A stretch of DNA of 64,000 nucleotides from Haematobia irritans (taxonomy: Eukaryota > Arthropoda > Insecta > Diptera > Muscidae): the NCBI RefSeq assembly GCF_050003625.1, contig NC_134401.1, positions 96,450,852 through 96,514,851 on the forward strand, given 5' to 3'. The notes beneath the pieces are model-generated. The model did no database searches, was not told the origin of the DNA, and saw only the letters and a list, made by a program, of their open reading frames with translations. Positions 45,916-56,780 of the stretch are shown here, one piece after another. The position numbers were made by a program, and so were the translations under genes. The stretch's first letter is position 1, and each line of letters starts with the position of its first letter.

Positions 45916-46906
45916 AACACCAATTTTTTTTTTAATTTTTGTATTTATATTTTTATATTATTAAATGAAATTTTTACAATGAAACTTCGAAATGTGTGTT
46001 ATTAAAGATTTACAGTCAGAAAAGAACAGTGCTTGATATAAACGAAATGGACTGAGCTTTTGGATAATTTTTTTATTGCAAAAATAACAATTTTGTAGCA
46101 AAAAACTGTTTTTGGTATAAAAGCTTGAAATGTTGGAAGGAATTCAAAAACGCTAACAAAAGAAGAACGTGGAGTCGAGTATAAACATACATAAATAATT
46201 TTATAATATACACATAAATTTAGTTAGCCGTGAACAGTTTTTTACTAGCATTTAACACCATTTTAAATGCATTTAAAACTTATCGTGTTTTGTACTTAAT
46301 TTCATTTTTACCCTTAAGGCCGGTATTAAGTTGACATTATCGTTCTAAAATGACCCTGTTTTGCCTTTTACTTTTCTTTAATAATTCATTTTAAAGAAAA
46401 TAACCTTTTTCAATTTTTTAGCAAAACTCGAACTTAATGCCCGCTTCCGAATGTCTATTCTCTTTACACGAGTATTCAAATTAAAAAATATTTAAACTTT
46501 CCGAAACAACATACAAGCAGTTTCACAGAAATTGCTCTCTTTTGATTCTCTCGCTGTGTTATGTTGATATCTTTCGTCAACCCTCCCGGTTTCCATCTCT
46601 ATTTCTTTCTCTATACTCTCTCTCTCTCTCTCTCTCTGTCGCTCTCTGAATAAAATATCACAACATATATATGTTTACTCGAAATTTGTAAATTTATATA
46701 TGTTTACATTCACACATATTATTTTTATGAAACATTCATGCCCCAAACATAATATATTCTAACATATTAACATATGTGTCCCAAACATTTAGTGTTAGTT
46801 TAGGAACATTACATGTTTGCACTTAAATATATTGTGTTTAAAAATTGTGCCCGAAACACATTTTGTTTATATCGGAACATATGAAAAACATATTTTTCTA
46901 ACAGTG

Positions 46907-47030
46907 TACAAACAAATACGGGTTTAAAAATCCAAATTATAACAGATACCTAAAAGTAAAAAATATTTTCTTAATTCTAAAAAAACTTTTAAACCGATGA
47001 TGCAAAATCCTCAAAATAAATCTTAGCTTA
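46907..47030. other. Short spacer between elements
   Basis: AT-rich with no recognisable feature. Confidence 0.4.
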
Positions 47031-47032
47031 TA

Positions 47033-48336
47033 AAGGGTGATTTGTTAAGAGCTTGATAACTTAAAAAAAAAAAAAACGCATAAAATTTGCAAATCTCATC
47101 GGTTCTTTATTTGAAACGTTAGATTGGTCCATGACATTTACTTTTTGAAGATAATTTCATTTAAATGTTGACCGCGGCTGCGTCTTAGGTGGTCCATTCG
47201 GAAAGACCAATTTTGGGCAACTTTTTCGAGCATTTCGGCCGGAATAGCCCGAATTTCTTCGGAAATGTTGTCTTCCAAAGCTGGAATAGTTGCTGGCTTA
47301 TTTCTGTAGACTTTAGACTTGACGTAGCCCCACAAAAAATAGTCTAAAGGCGTCAAATCGCATGATCTTGGTGGCCAACTTACCGGTCCATTTCTTGAGA
47401 TGAATTGTTCTCCGAAGTTTTCCCTCAAAATGGCCATAGAATCGCGAGCTGTGTGGCATGTAGCGCCATCTTGTTGATACCACATGTCAACCAAGTTCAG
47501 TTCTTCCATTTTTGGCAACAAAAAGTTTGTTAGCATCGAACGATAGCGATCGCCATTCACCGTAACGTTGCGTCCAACAGCATCTTTGAAAAAATACGGT
47601 CCAATGATTCCACCAGCGTACAAACCACACCAAACAGTGCATTTTTCGGGATGCATGGGCAGTTCTTGAACGGCTTCTGGTTGCTCTTCACTCCAAATGC
47701 GGCAATTTTGCTTATTTACGTAGCCATTCAACCAGAAATGAGCCTCATCGCTGAACAAAATTTGTCGATAAAAAAGCGGATTTTCTGCCAACTTTTCTAG
47801 GGCCCATTCACTGAAAATTCGACGTTGTGGCAGATCGTTCGGCGTCAGTTCTTGCACGAGCTGTATTTTATACGGTTTTACACCAAGATCTTTGCGTAAA
47901 ATCTTCCATGTGGTCGAATAACACAAACCCAATTGCTGCGAACGGCGACGAATCGACATTTCACGGTCTTCAGCAACACTCTCAGAAACAGACGCAATAT
48001 TCTCTTCTGTACGCACTGTACGCATTCGTGTGGTTGGTTTAATGTCCAATAAAGTAAACTGAGTGCGAAACTTGGTCACAATCGCATTAATTGTTTGCTC
48101 ACTTGGTCGATTATGTAGACCATAAATCGGACGTAAAGCGCGAAACACATTTCGAACCGAACACTGATTTTGGTAATAAATTTCAATGATTTGCAAGCGT
48201 TGCTCGTTAGTAAGTCTATTCATGATGAAATGTCAAAGCATACTGAGCATCTTTCTCTTTGACACCATGTCTGAAATCCCACGTGATCTGTCAAATACTA
48301 ATGCATGAAAATCCTAACCTCAAAAGAATCACCCTT
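47033..48336 (-). mobile_element. Complete DD41D mariner-like transposon
   Basis: A 1304-bp element from AAGGGTGATTTGTTAAG to GAATCACCCTT, flanked by TA (47031-47032, 48337-48338). The inverted similarity of the ends is short, about 11-13 bp. It contains one intact 361-codon transposase. The two copies in this window differ at only a few residues, so the family amplified recently. Confidence 0.93.
47138..48223 (-). CDS. DD41D mariner-like transposase, intact frame
   Basis: A cut-and-paste transposase. The start MNRLTNEQRLQIIEIYYQNQ is the first Met after the TIR and opens directly into the first helix-turn-helix (to about residue 60). A second follows (RRRSQQLGLCYSTTWKILRK, about 90-110). 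Catalytic residues: ILFSDEAHF, WYQQDGATCHTA and TPLDYFLWGY. The second and third Asp are separated by 41 residues, giving DD41D as in rosa-type elements. WPPRSCDLTPLDYFLWG is the expected C-terminal catalytic block. Length 361 is normal and no stop or frameshift is present. Whether it is expressed is unknown. Confidence 0.93.
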   Translation of the reverse strand: MNRLTNEQRLQIIEIYYQNQCSVRNVFRALRPIYGLHNRPSEQTINAIVTKFRTQFTLLDIKPTTRMRTVRTEENIASVSESVAEDREMSIRRRSQQLGLCYSTTWKILRKDLGVKPYKIQLVQELTPNDLPQRRIFSEWALEKLAENPLFYRQILFSDEAHFWLNGYVNKQNCRIWSEEQPEAVQELPMHPEKCTVWCGLYAGGIIGPYFFKDAVGRNVTVNGDRYRSMLTNFLLPKMEELNLVDMWYQQDGATCHTARDSMAILRENFGEQFISRNGPVSWPPRSCDLTPLDYFLWGYVKSKVYRNKPATIPALEDNISEEIRAIPAEMLEKVAQNWSFRMDHLRRSRGQHLNEIIFKK

Positions 48337-48338
48337 TA

Positions 48339-48950
48339 GTTGAAACGTTTTTATCTTGAAACTAAAGATTAGATATAACAGTTAACCTTAACACGATTTA
48401 TTTAAATCAACAACATTATTCTTAACTTTAAGGAAAAGTTTCCTTACTTCAAAGACATATATCGACCAAAATTTTTAAGATTCGTGCCCTAAATTTAAGG
48501 AAAAAAAATTTTTTTTTTGAAACAAAGTTTATAAACATTCTTTTAATTAAAATTTCATTATTTTAAAGAAATTTGTCTTTAATATTGTGTAAATTGCGTA
48601 TTCGAAAATTTGGGTTGCATAATCGTTTGTATTAGGACAATACTTTTTAGTGTATTTAACTTTTCCCTTCACATACCAAATTTTTTAAGTAGACTCCTGT
48701 ATCGCCTAAAACTATGCAACGAAAGTTGTCTATAGATGTTAAATCGTGTTGCTCCCCTAAAAAATCAGCTTCAAGTGGCGACTTTCGATGATATTGAGAA
48801 AAAATGACAGCTAATTTGAGGAAAGTGATTTTTCAGAATTCCATTTACAAACCCTGATACACATTTTGCCACTTTTGTGCACCTTTTTAGAAATTCTCAA
48901 CCGTAACGCTATTATCTAGCAGAAATGCAGAAAATGCAACCATTGATAAA
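48339..48950. other. Dispersed AT-rich repeat
   Basis: Sequence around 48430-48600 (TTTCCTTACTTCAAAGACAT, 'gattcgtgccctaaatttaagg') is related, reversed, to modules at 38.85-39.4 kb. No gene. Confidence 0.4.
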
Positions 48951-49664
48951 TGTTTATTTTTTATTATTCTCATCTAGAAATATACTCGTAAATAGATGAA
49001 TGCTATAGAATATGGCATGGACATTTGATTTTATACAAAATTGTCTTTGTTGGTTTTATTAATGTCCTTACAACTAAGTTTAGCCAACTTGTACAAGAAT
49101 ATTGCTGGTACATATATAGATACGTGAAAGTTAGTGTCACATACATATATCCATTTACATTATCTGCAGCAATATTTCTGCAGCAAATCTGATTAGTTAG
49201 TGTGGCTTGGTCGTCTTCTAACTCAAATACCCGGTCCAATTCGATTTTGTGGGATTTGATGGTATGTGGCAGCTTTAGGGCTAATTGTCAAAATTTGAGG
49301 TAATGTTGTTCTGCTACAACCTCATAAAAATAAATCTCTCTGCAACCATATACATAATAATCATCGTCATCATCTTATCATCCATTTCTTATTACCTACA
49401 ATAATACATAGGGATAACATTAAAACCTCTACACAGAAATTCATAATCAATGGAACCTTTTGATGGATTATCTCATTACTTAAGTGAGGCTAGTTTTAGA
49501 TTTCAACTTCCATTGCCATCTTTGTGTTGACCATAAAAAAATATTAAGGTTTCCAATGATATTTGAGAGAATTGCTGCCCTAGATGGTGTTTGTAGATGA
49601 TGGTTTGGCTTGGTCGCTGTATTACTTCTTGTGACCATTTTTCCAACTATAAGTGTTTCATTTG
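48951..49664 (-). other. Probable 3' UTR and downstream flank of the 49.7-kb exon
   Basis: It follows the stop codon on the minus strand. AATAAA-type signals occur on the minus strand near 48953-48966, but I cannot tell whether they are used. The sequence has no repeat hallmarks, consistent with single-copy gene DNA. Confidence 0.4.
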
Positions 49665-49924
49665 TTATGGAATTTGCTGCAGATGAGGCATATGATGTTG
49701 TGGTTGTTGTGGAGGCAACATCAACACTGGATCCATTGGTTGTTGCTGTAAAGGCTGAGGGGCAAAGGCCATGTCAGCGACTTGGCCACCGGCACCTACG
49801 CCCAATGCAGAGGCCAGAGATGAGGTAGTAGCTGCCAACAAGGAGGAAGCTGTCTCCGTATAGTTTTTACCAAAACGAGCCCTATCCATGGTTTCCTTCA
49901 TTAAACGTTCATTTTCCTGGCGGA
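49665..49924 (-). CDS. Last coding exon of an unidentified host gene
   Basis: On the minus strand a long pyrimidine tract (CTCTCCCACTCTTTTGGTC...) ends at TTTATACAG. The exon then reads RQENERLMKETMDRARF, a short charged heptad-like helix, followed by GKNYTETASSLLAATTSS, an Ala/Gly/Val-rich stretch, a Gln/Pro/His-rich tail (QPLQQQPMDP, PPQQPQHHMPHLQQIP) and TAA. Two bases before the first full codon belong to a codon split with the previous exon. Low-complexity Q/P/H tails are common in fly transcriptional or RNA-associated regulators, but I do not recognise the gene. Upstream exons on the minus strand (higher coordinates) were not found. Confidence 0.78.
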
Positions 49925-51065
49925 CTGTATAAACGACAAGGAATAAAAAGAGACCAAAAGAGTGGGAGAGAGAGAGAGAAAAAAATAATTTAATTAATTA
50001 ATGCAAACCTTATAAGTTTCAAGAAAAATCTATTGTAATAGCAAAACAAAATTTATATGTAGTAGCTTAAAAACTAAATAAAAATTTTAAGAAATCTTAT
50101 AAATTGAAATAAAAGTTCATAAAAAAATTTAAAAAAAAATATGTATTTAATTATCGATTTAAAGAAAAAATGGAACATTTTATATAAGTATATATTTTTG
50201 CCTTATTTCAATTGTTTTTTTTACTTTCACACATTAGGATGATATTTGCCTATAACTGTAGTCAAAGTAAATGCCTGTTGATGAATTGTACAAAAAGAAT
50301 TTCATCAATCCAGACTATTTACTTTAAATACAATTTAGCATTAATGGAGTTTCTTTAATTTCACAATGGCTATACATTTGTCGGTAAATATTTTTTTATT
50401 TTTGTTTTGTTTTAATTAATATATTTAAAAAAAAAATATATATATATATATATTTCATGGCATTTCCTGGTTTTATTATCCTTTTATACTTACTTTTCCT
50501 TGAGCTCCTGAAAGTATACTTTAAATCTTCATTATTATTATTTTTCTTATCCTAAAGGTATGCTTTGGATTTACAATCCAATTTATAAATCTGCAATTTA
50601 TGCTAACCCTAAGGGACAGATTATTATTGATTTTCGTTTTTTTCACTTTAATTCAATTTAATAAAATATTCGAATGATTACTTATCTGGCATACTATTTG
50701 ATATTAATTCCTCGAAAAATGTATGTTTTTGGTACAATTCATGTTGATTGAAAATGTTTGCCTTGGGCAATGATAATAGAAATATTGAATTCATGCAATA
50801 AGCTGATTTCTAAAGAATTTAAAGATTTAATTATTTACTGAAAATATTCCAAGTAAAAAAAAAACAATATGCAATAATAAAATTGAGCGAAGCCTACGAT
50901 ATGATAAGCGAAACCAACAATACTGAATTAGTGTCATTCAATACAATTTAGAGGTAGTTAAAAAAATTATGCTACATATTAAGGGGATTTGTAAGCTTGT
51001 GGCCATAGTAGCAATATATTTGTGAGAGTAGGTTTTCAAAAATTCTACGAAAAATTTTATTCGTA
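49925..51065. other. Intron sequence upstream of the 49.7-kb exon
   Basis: Only AT-rich non-coding sequence is visible, including a GA tract (49965-49979) that forms the acceptor pyrimidine tract on the minus strand and a TATATA run near 50440. No other exon is supported. Confidence 0.5.
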
Positions 51066-51370
51066 CACTCTCAAAAAAAATCGCTTCTTTAACATATGTT
51101 CCAAACATATTTTGCAGGAAGCACATATATTATTGGACACTGCCGAAACATTAATATGTTTGTTTTATGTGAACTTATATGTTTGGAAGCATTTAGTGCC
51201 CAAAAATATTATATGCTTGGAAGAATTTTTCCCAAAGACGATTGTGCTCATTGCCTAACATACTCGTCATTTTCACTTCCACGAAATATTTTAGTTCTTG
51301 GCACCTTTTTCTGTAATACAAATAATGTTGAAGAAATTATTCACTTTTATAAATTTTTTAAATTTTACCT

Positions 51371-51448
51371 TTCGCCAGCACGGAGAATCGAACCGAGGAC
51401 CATACAATCTGTAAGCCAACACACTATCCACTGGACTACGTAGCTGTT
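51371..51448 (-). repeat. tRNA-like unit Y (reverse)
   Basis: Third copy of unit Y: the reverse complement has TAGTCCAGTGG and GGTTCGATTCT, ending in 'ccgtgctgg'. The spacer to unit X is 110 bp. Confidence 0.7.
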
Positions 51449-51558
51449 ATAGTCACCAGTAGATAATTATCGTTATAAGTTACATTTATATAGCATAGTT
51501 TTCAGCGCCCACGAGCCCATGCAAACATAACATTATTTAACAGCAACATACATTTGTT

Positions 51559-51629
51559 TGCCACGTGGAGCAGTGGCTATGTCTGCCTTGCATGCATAGG
51601 GTCGTGGGTTCAATCCCTGCTCCGACCGA
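51559..51629 (+). repeat. tRNA-like unit X (forward)
   Basis: Third copy of unit X: TGGAGCAGTGGCTATGTC, TTGCATGCATAGGGTCGTGG, GGTTCAATCCC, then 'ctccgaccgaatac' and poly-T. Four bases are missing after the A-box compared with the 45.8-kb copy. Confidence 0.7.
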
Positions 51630-51773
51630 ATACTTTTTTTTTTAATTTACACATTTATATATATACTATATAACATTTTTTGGAACAAAACTTTAAAATT
51701 TGGAAGGAATTCAAAAGCTCTAACAAAAGAAGAACGTGGAGTCGAGTATAAACATACATAAATAATTTTATAA

Positions 51774-52723
51774 TACAAACATAAATTTAGTTAGGCGTGA
51801 ACAGTTTTTTTACTAGCATTTCACACCATCGCTCTAAAATGCCTTTTATTTTTCTTTAATAATTCATTTTAAAGAAAATAAACTTTTTAAATTGTTTTAG
51901 CTGCAAAACTCGAACCGCTTTTATATTTGAAGTTGTCCGTCAACTCCTCGTGGACTACTTATTAATAAAGAGGAACTAAACTTTGTTTTTATACATTTTA
52001 CTGTGTAATTTTTCACTATTTCCTCCTTATTTCATTTTACTGTCCCAACTCTAAAAAGAGTATAGTGCCCTTTCGTTATTTTTATGAAGACCCCTGATTT
52101 CTTTTAACGAACCAAGAAAAAAATTGTGCCCATAATGCCAAAATGATAAACACAACACATGTCCACACATACATAAAATGGTGCTCTCAAGGCGAAAACA
52201 TATGCTGTTTGTTTTTCAAATGTCTATTCTCTTGGTTCCGAATGTCTATTCTCTTTATTCAAATTAAATAATATTTAGACTTACGGCCATTTTCTTGTAG
52301 CTCCGTTTGGCTTTAACTGCCAGTTAACAGAAAGTAAATTGCAAATATCTTCTCTCCGGTCAACTTTAACTGAAAAATTTTCGGCAGTTAAATTTCTAAC
52401 TGGCATGTGGAATATATAGGCAAGATGACAGATATGTCCATAGTACAGTTTAAAATTTCGTTAGCTAACGGAACACTAACGGAGCTTCATGAAAATGGGG
52501 GTTAAGCATATCAAATTTTTGGCCTTATATAAAACAGTTTTCCGAAACAACATACAAGCGGTTTCACAAAAATTGTTCTCTTTTGATTCTTTCGCTGTGT
52601 TATGTTGATATCATTCGTCAACTCTCCCGGTTTCCATCTCTATTTCTTTCTCTATACTCTCTCTGTCGCTTTGAATAAAATATCACAACATATGTATGTT
52701 TAGTAGAAATTTGTAAATTTATA
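51774..52723 (+). repeat. 950-bp direct repeat, left copy
   Basis: From the TA at 51774 (TAcaaacataaatttag) to the TA at 52722. It is repeated at 53658-54607 with a constant offset of 1884. Only two base differences were noticed (CTGTGTAATT / CTGAGTAATT; GATATCATTCG / GATATCTTTCG). Confidence 0.93.
52284..52501 (+). mobile_element. ATTTTCATG...CTCCGTTAG MITE, TTA duplication
   Basis: A 218-bp element, same family as 14470-14687, flanked by TTA (52281-52283 and 52502-52504). It lies within the duplicated segment, so it was present before the duplication. Confidence 0.88.
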
Positions 52724-53657
52724 AAGGGTGATTTGTTAAGAGCTTGATAACTTTTTAAAAAAAAAAAACGCATAAAATTTGCAAAATCTCATCGGTTCTT
52801 TATTTGAAACGTTAGATTGGTCCATGACATTTACTTTTTGAAGATAATTTCATTTAAATGTTGACCGCGGCTGCGTCTTAGGTGGTCCATTCGGAAAGTC
52901 CAATTTTGGGCAACTTTTTCGAGCATTTCGGCCGGAATAGCCCGAATTTCTTCGGAAATGTTGTCTTCCAAAGCTGGAATAGTTGCTGGCTTATTTCTGT
53001 AGACTTTAGACTTGACGTAGCCCCACAAAAAATAGTCTAAAGGCGTCAAATCGCATGATCTTGGTGGCCAACTTACCGGTCCATTTCTTGAGATGAATTG
53101 TTCTCCGAAGTTTTCCCTCAAAATGGCGATAGAATCGCGAGCTGTGTGGCATGTAGCGCCATCTTGTTGAAACCACATGTCAACCAAGTTCAGTTCTTCC
53201 ATTTTTGGCAACAAAAAGTTTGTTAGCATCGAACGATAGCGATCGCCATTCACCGTAACGTTGCGTCCAACAGCATCTTTGAAAAAATACGGTCCAATGA
53301 TTCCACCAGCGTACAAACCACACCAAACAGTGCATTTTTCGGGATGCATGGGCAGTTCTTGAACGGCTTCTGGTTGCTCTTCACTCCAAATGCGGCAATT
53401 TTGCTTATTTACGTAGCCATTCAACCAGAAATGAGCCTCATCGCTGAACAAAATTTGTCGATAAAAAAGCGGATTTTCTGCCAACTTTTCTAGGGCCCAT
53501 TCACTGAAAATTCGTCGTTGTGGCTCGTTAGTAAGTCTATTCATGATGAAATGTCAAAGCATACTGAGCATCTTTCTCTTTGACACCATGTCTGAAATCC
53601 CACGTGATCTGTCAAATACTAATGCATGAAAATCCTAACCTCAAAAGAATCACCCTT
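52724..53657 (-). mobile_element. Internally deleted DD41D transposon
   Basis: AAGGGTGATTTGTTAAG ... GAATCACCCTT with TA on each side (52722-52723, 53658-53659), 934 bp. It is nearly identical to the element at 47033 apart from a deletion of 372 bp in the transposase, with about 2 bp of microhomology (GC) at the joint. Confidence 0.93.
52831..53544 (-). pseudogene. DD41D transposase lacking its DNA-binding domain
   Basis: MNRLTNE is joined in frame to PQRRIFSEWALEKLAENP. Exactly 124 codons, both helix-turn-helix units, are missing. The catalytic part is complete (ILFSDEAHF, QQDGATCHTA, TPLDYFLWGY). The frame stays open, so a catalytic-domain-only protein could be made, but it should not recognise the TIRs. 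Confidence 0.9.
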
Positions 53658-54607
53658 TACAAACATAAATTTAGTTAGGCGTGAACAGTTTTTTTACTAG
53701 CATTTCACACCATCGCTCTAAAATGCCTTTTATTTTTCTTTAATAATTCATTTTAAAGAAAATAAACTTTTTAAATTGTTTTAGCTGCAAAACTCGAACC
53801 GCTTTTATATTTGAAGTTGTCCGTCAACTCCTCGTGGACTACTTATTAATAAAGAGGAACTAAACTTTGTTTTTATACATTTTACTGAGTAATTTTTCAC
53901 TATTTCCTCCTTATTTCATTTTACTGTCCCAACTCTAAAAAGAGTATAGTGCCCTTTCGTTATTTTTATGAAGACCCCTGATTTCTTTTAACGAACCAAG
54001 AAAAAAATTGTGCCCATAATGCCAAAATGATAAACACAACACATGTCCACACATACATAAAATGGTGCTCTCAAGGCGAAAACATATGCTGTTTGTTTTT
54101 CAAATGTCTATTCTCTTGGTTCCGAATGTCTATTCTCTTTATTCAAATTAAATAATATTTAGACTTACGGCCATTTTCTTGTAGCTCCGTTTGGCTTTAA
54201 CTGCCAGTTAACAGAAAGTAAATTGCAAATATCTTCTCTCCGGTCAACTTTAACTGAAAAATTTTCGGCAGTTAAATTTCTAACTGGCATGTGGAATATA
54301 TAGGCAAGATGACAGATATGTCCATAGTACAGTTTAAAATTTCGTTAGCTAACGGAACACTAACGGAGCTTCATGAAAATGGGGGTTAAGCATATCAAAT
54401 TTTTGGCCTTATATAAAACAGTTTTCCGAAACAACATACAAGCGGTTTCACAAAAATTGTTCTCTTTTGATTCTTTCGCTGTGTTATGTTGATATCTTTC
54501 GTCAACTCTCCCGGTTTCCATCTCTATTTCTTTCTCTATACTCTCTCTGTCGCTTTGAATAAAATATCACAACATATGTATGTTTAGTAGAAATTTGTAA
54601 ATTTATA
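53658..54607 (+). repeat. 950-bp direct repeat, right copy
   Basis: Near-identical to 51774-52723, including the nested MITE (54168-54385). After TA at 54606 the sequence continues into the remainder of the host element (TATGTTTGCATTCACAC), as in the reference copy near 46690. Confidence 0.93.
54168..54385 (+). mobile_element. Duplicated MITE copy
   Basis: Copy of 52284-52501 produced by the segment duplication, not by an independent insertion. Confidence 0.85.
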
Positions 54608-54817
54608 TATGTTTGCATTCACACATATGATTTTTATGAAACATTCATGCCCCAAACATAATATATTCTAACATATTAACATAGATGTCCCAAACACTTA
54701 GTCTTAGTTTAGGAACATTACATGTTTGCACTTAAATATATTGCGTTTTAAAATTGTGCCCGAAACACATTTTGTTTATATCGGAACATATGAAAAACAT
54801 ATTTTTCTAACAGTGTA

Positions 54818-55811
54818 ATAATATTTTATGGGACATATTTTCCCATAAGGGTGGTGATTTTAAATTCGAGTTTAGTGGTTAATATTAGAAATTTTATTAC
54901 AACAGAAATTTAATTTTATTGGAACTGGTCCAAAGACATTTAAATGACCACCGGAATGAAGACTTGTACAAGTTTAACTCGGGTGTTTTCAAGTAACATA
55001 AAGCATTCGGATTAGGAGAATTACCCATGTGGGTATCAGTGCTCCCGTTGTGCCACTTTAGTCGCAAATTTTCCACTGTTTTATAGCTTTGACACTATTG
55101 TGCTACTACATGTCATACTTATTACACTTTTGTGCTATCTTTTTGCATGTTGTGCCACTATTTAATAAATTACTTGTTTCTAAAGTTTGCTTCCAGAACT
55201 TCCAGCGTCCAATACTACAATTTGGAGTACTTTTTCCTTTTTAAGCCATAGTGTTATCAAGAGAATTATTGTGACGCCTAAAAATATGCAAAGAAAATTT
55301 TCAAGCAATAATTTTCAATGAAATGGATATAAAATGATTGTTGGGTTTACTTAGGAACTTATTCGGAAAAACCATAGATATTGTTTTCGTTGCAGAAGAA
55401 ACTGTGACATTTACGCCAGTGACAATATTATTTTTACTTCAATCAAGGTGGTGTCCATACGTACATAGAAAAAAAAAATATTTAGTTATTATTTATAAGA
55501 ATAATATTAGAAGGAAAAGTAGCATTGGCTACAGAGGCCATCAGCTAACTAACATTAATTAAATTGTAATTTTTTTATATGATCACATTGGATTGCGAAA
55601 TGAAATTGAATATTTAATTAATGTTTTCCTCATTAGTAGTTTTTAGCAGTGACATGCCTGCATATTTAGTATATTCATTTATAAGTTTACAAGAAACATA
55701 TCTGGCTTTTTGAGCCTTTTGAAGGCCATAATTCGTGCCAATTCGAAGAAATCTAAACTGATACTAAAATTTTATGCTATTACCGAAATTTTTGCTTTAA
55801 ACAATAAGAAC
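54818..55811. repeat. Segment paralogous to about 60.9-61.35 kb and 63.75-63.85 kb
   Basis: 54910-55370 (GACCACCGGAATGAAGACTT, 'aaagcattcggattaggagaatta', 'gaacttatt') matches 60897-61347. After the insertion in that second copy, the match resumes at about 63755 (GAAACTGTGACATT, 'ttatttttacttcaatcaag'). This copy is therefore the empty site for the element at 61348. No gene. Confidence 0.8.
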
Positions 55812-56165
55812 AAGTATACACGGCCGTAAGTTCGGCCAGGCCGAATCTTATGTACCCTCCACCATGGATTGCGTAGAAACTTCTACGAAAGATTGTCATC
55901 CACAATCGAATTAATTGGGTTGTGGTATCTTAAAACTTTTTAACATCGTTTTCTAAATTGTTAGTTAGTCCATACGGGGTATATATTAGACAAAAAAGGT
56001 AGGTATAGGTAAGTCTACAAATAAATACGAATCGATATGGACTTTTGCACAGTACGTAGAGAGCCAGAATTGAAATTTGGGGGTCGCTTATATGGGGTCT
56101 ATATACAATTATGAACTTGATATGAACCAATTTTTGTGTGATTGGGGATCGATTTATCTGAGGGC

Positions 56166-56624
56166 CAGAGAATGAAGCCGACCCATTTTTGTCGGCGGCG
56201 GCTGACACTAAATATTTGCCTCCGGCGGCGGCGGCTTTACGGCTAAGCCGATAAAAAATTATCTATTCGGCGGCGCAAAATTATCTATTATAAAATCAAT
56301 TTGAAGTTTTCCGCATTGTAATGAGATTAGTTTTACAACCAATCCTACAATCAAATTTACATTTCATTCAAATGTTTTGAGCTAAATTTTTGTAAAACTA
56401 TTATAGCAACTTGATACTAATTCATTGAAGGTGGAAAGTTCAAAATTTTGGCAAAAACTATAACAAATATTATTAAATTTTTCTGATATAAATCAATATT
56501 TTAGATTAATTGGCGGCTAAATTTGAGTCTAGATGAGTCGACATATTCGGCGGCGGCGTCGACTGCTAAAAACGGGTCGGCGACGGCTAAAATCGGCGGC
56601 GCGACTCGGCGGCTTCATTCTCTG
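56166..56624 (+). mobile_element. hAT-like MITE with CAGAGAATGAAGCCG ends, 8-bp duplication
   Basis: A 459-bp element with perfect 15-bp inverted ends CAGAGAATGAAGCCG / CGGCTTCATTCTCTG, flanked by CTGAGGGC (56158-56165, 56625-56632). The empty site ATCTGAGGGCTATATATAAC is at about 42918. Its ends contain runs of GGC (GTCGGCGGCGGC), unusual in this AT-rich window. Confidence 0.92.
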
Positions 56625-56780
56625 CTGAGGGCTATATATAACTATAAACCGATATGGACCTAGTTAGGCATGGTTGCTGACGGCCAATGTACCAAATTTC
56701 AACTGACTCGGATGAAATTTGCTCCTCCAAGTGGCTCCAAAACCAAATCTCGGGATCGGTGTATATGGGGGCTATATATG

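Larger units (their letters stand above)
45366..46906 (+). mobile_element. CAC-ended element with divergent tRNA-like pair, uninterrupted reference copy
   Basis: The left end CACCCTCAGAAAAAATCG and the right end, reversed, CACTGTTAGAAAAATATG are flanked by TA (45364-45365, 46907-46908). Both flanks of the body carry repeated ACATATGTT / CCAAACATA motifs. Internally it has tRNA-like units at 45656-45731 (reverse) and 45841-45915 (forward) and a CT tract at about 46614-46637. It shows the pre-insertion state of the element at 51066. It encodes no transposase. Confidence 0.8.
51066..54815 (+). mobile_element. CAC-ended element enlarged by a DD41D insertion and a 950-bp duplication
   Basis: CACTCTCAAAAAAAATCGC ... 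TTTTTCTAACAGTG, flanked by TA (51064-51065, 54816-54817), homologous to 45366-46906. Subtracting the transposon (934 bp) and one 950-bp repeat leaves about 1.87 kb. It carries tRNA-like units at 51371-51448 and 51559-51629 and, relative to the reference copy, an extra MITE at 52284-52501. Confidence 0.82.
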
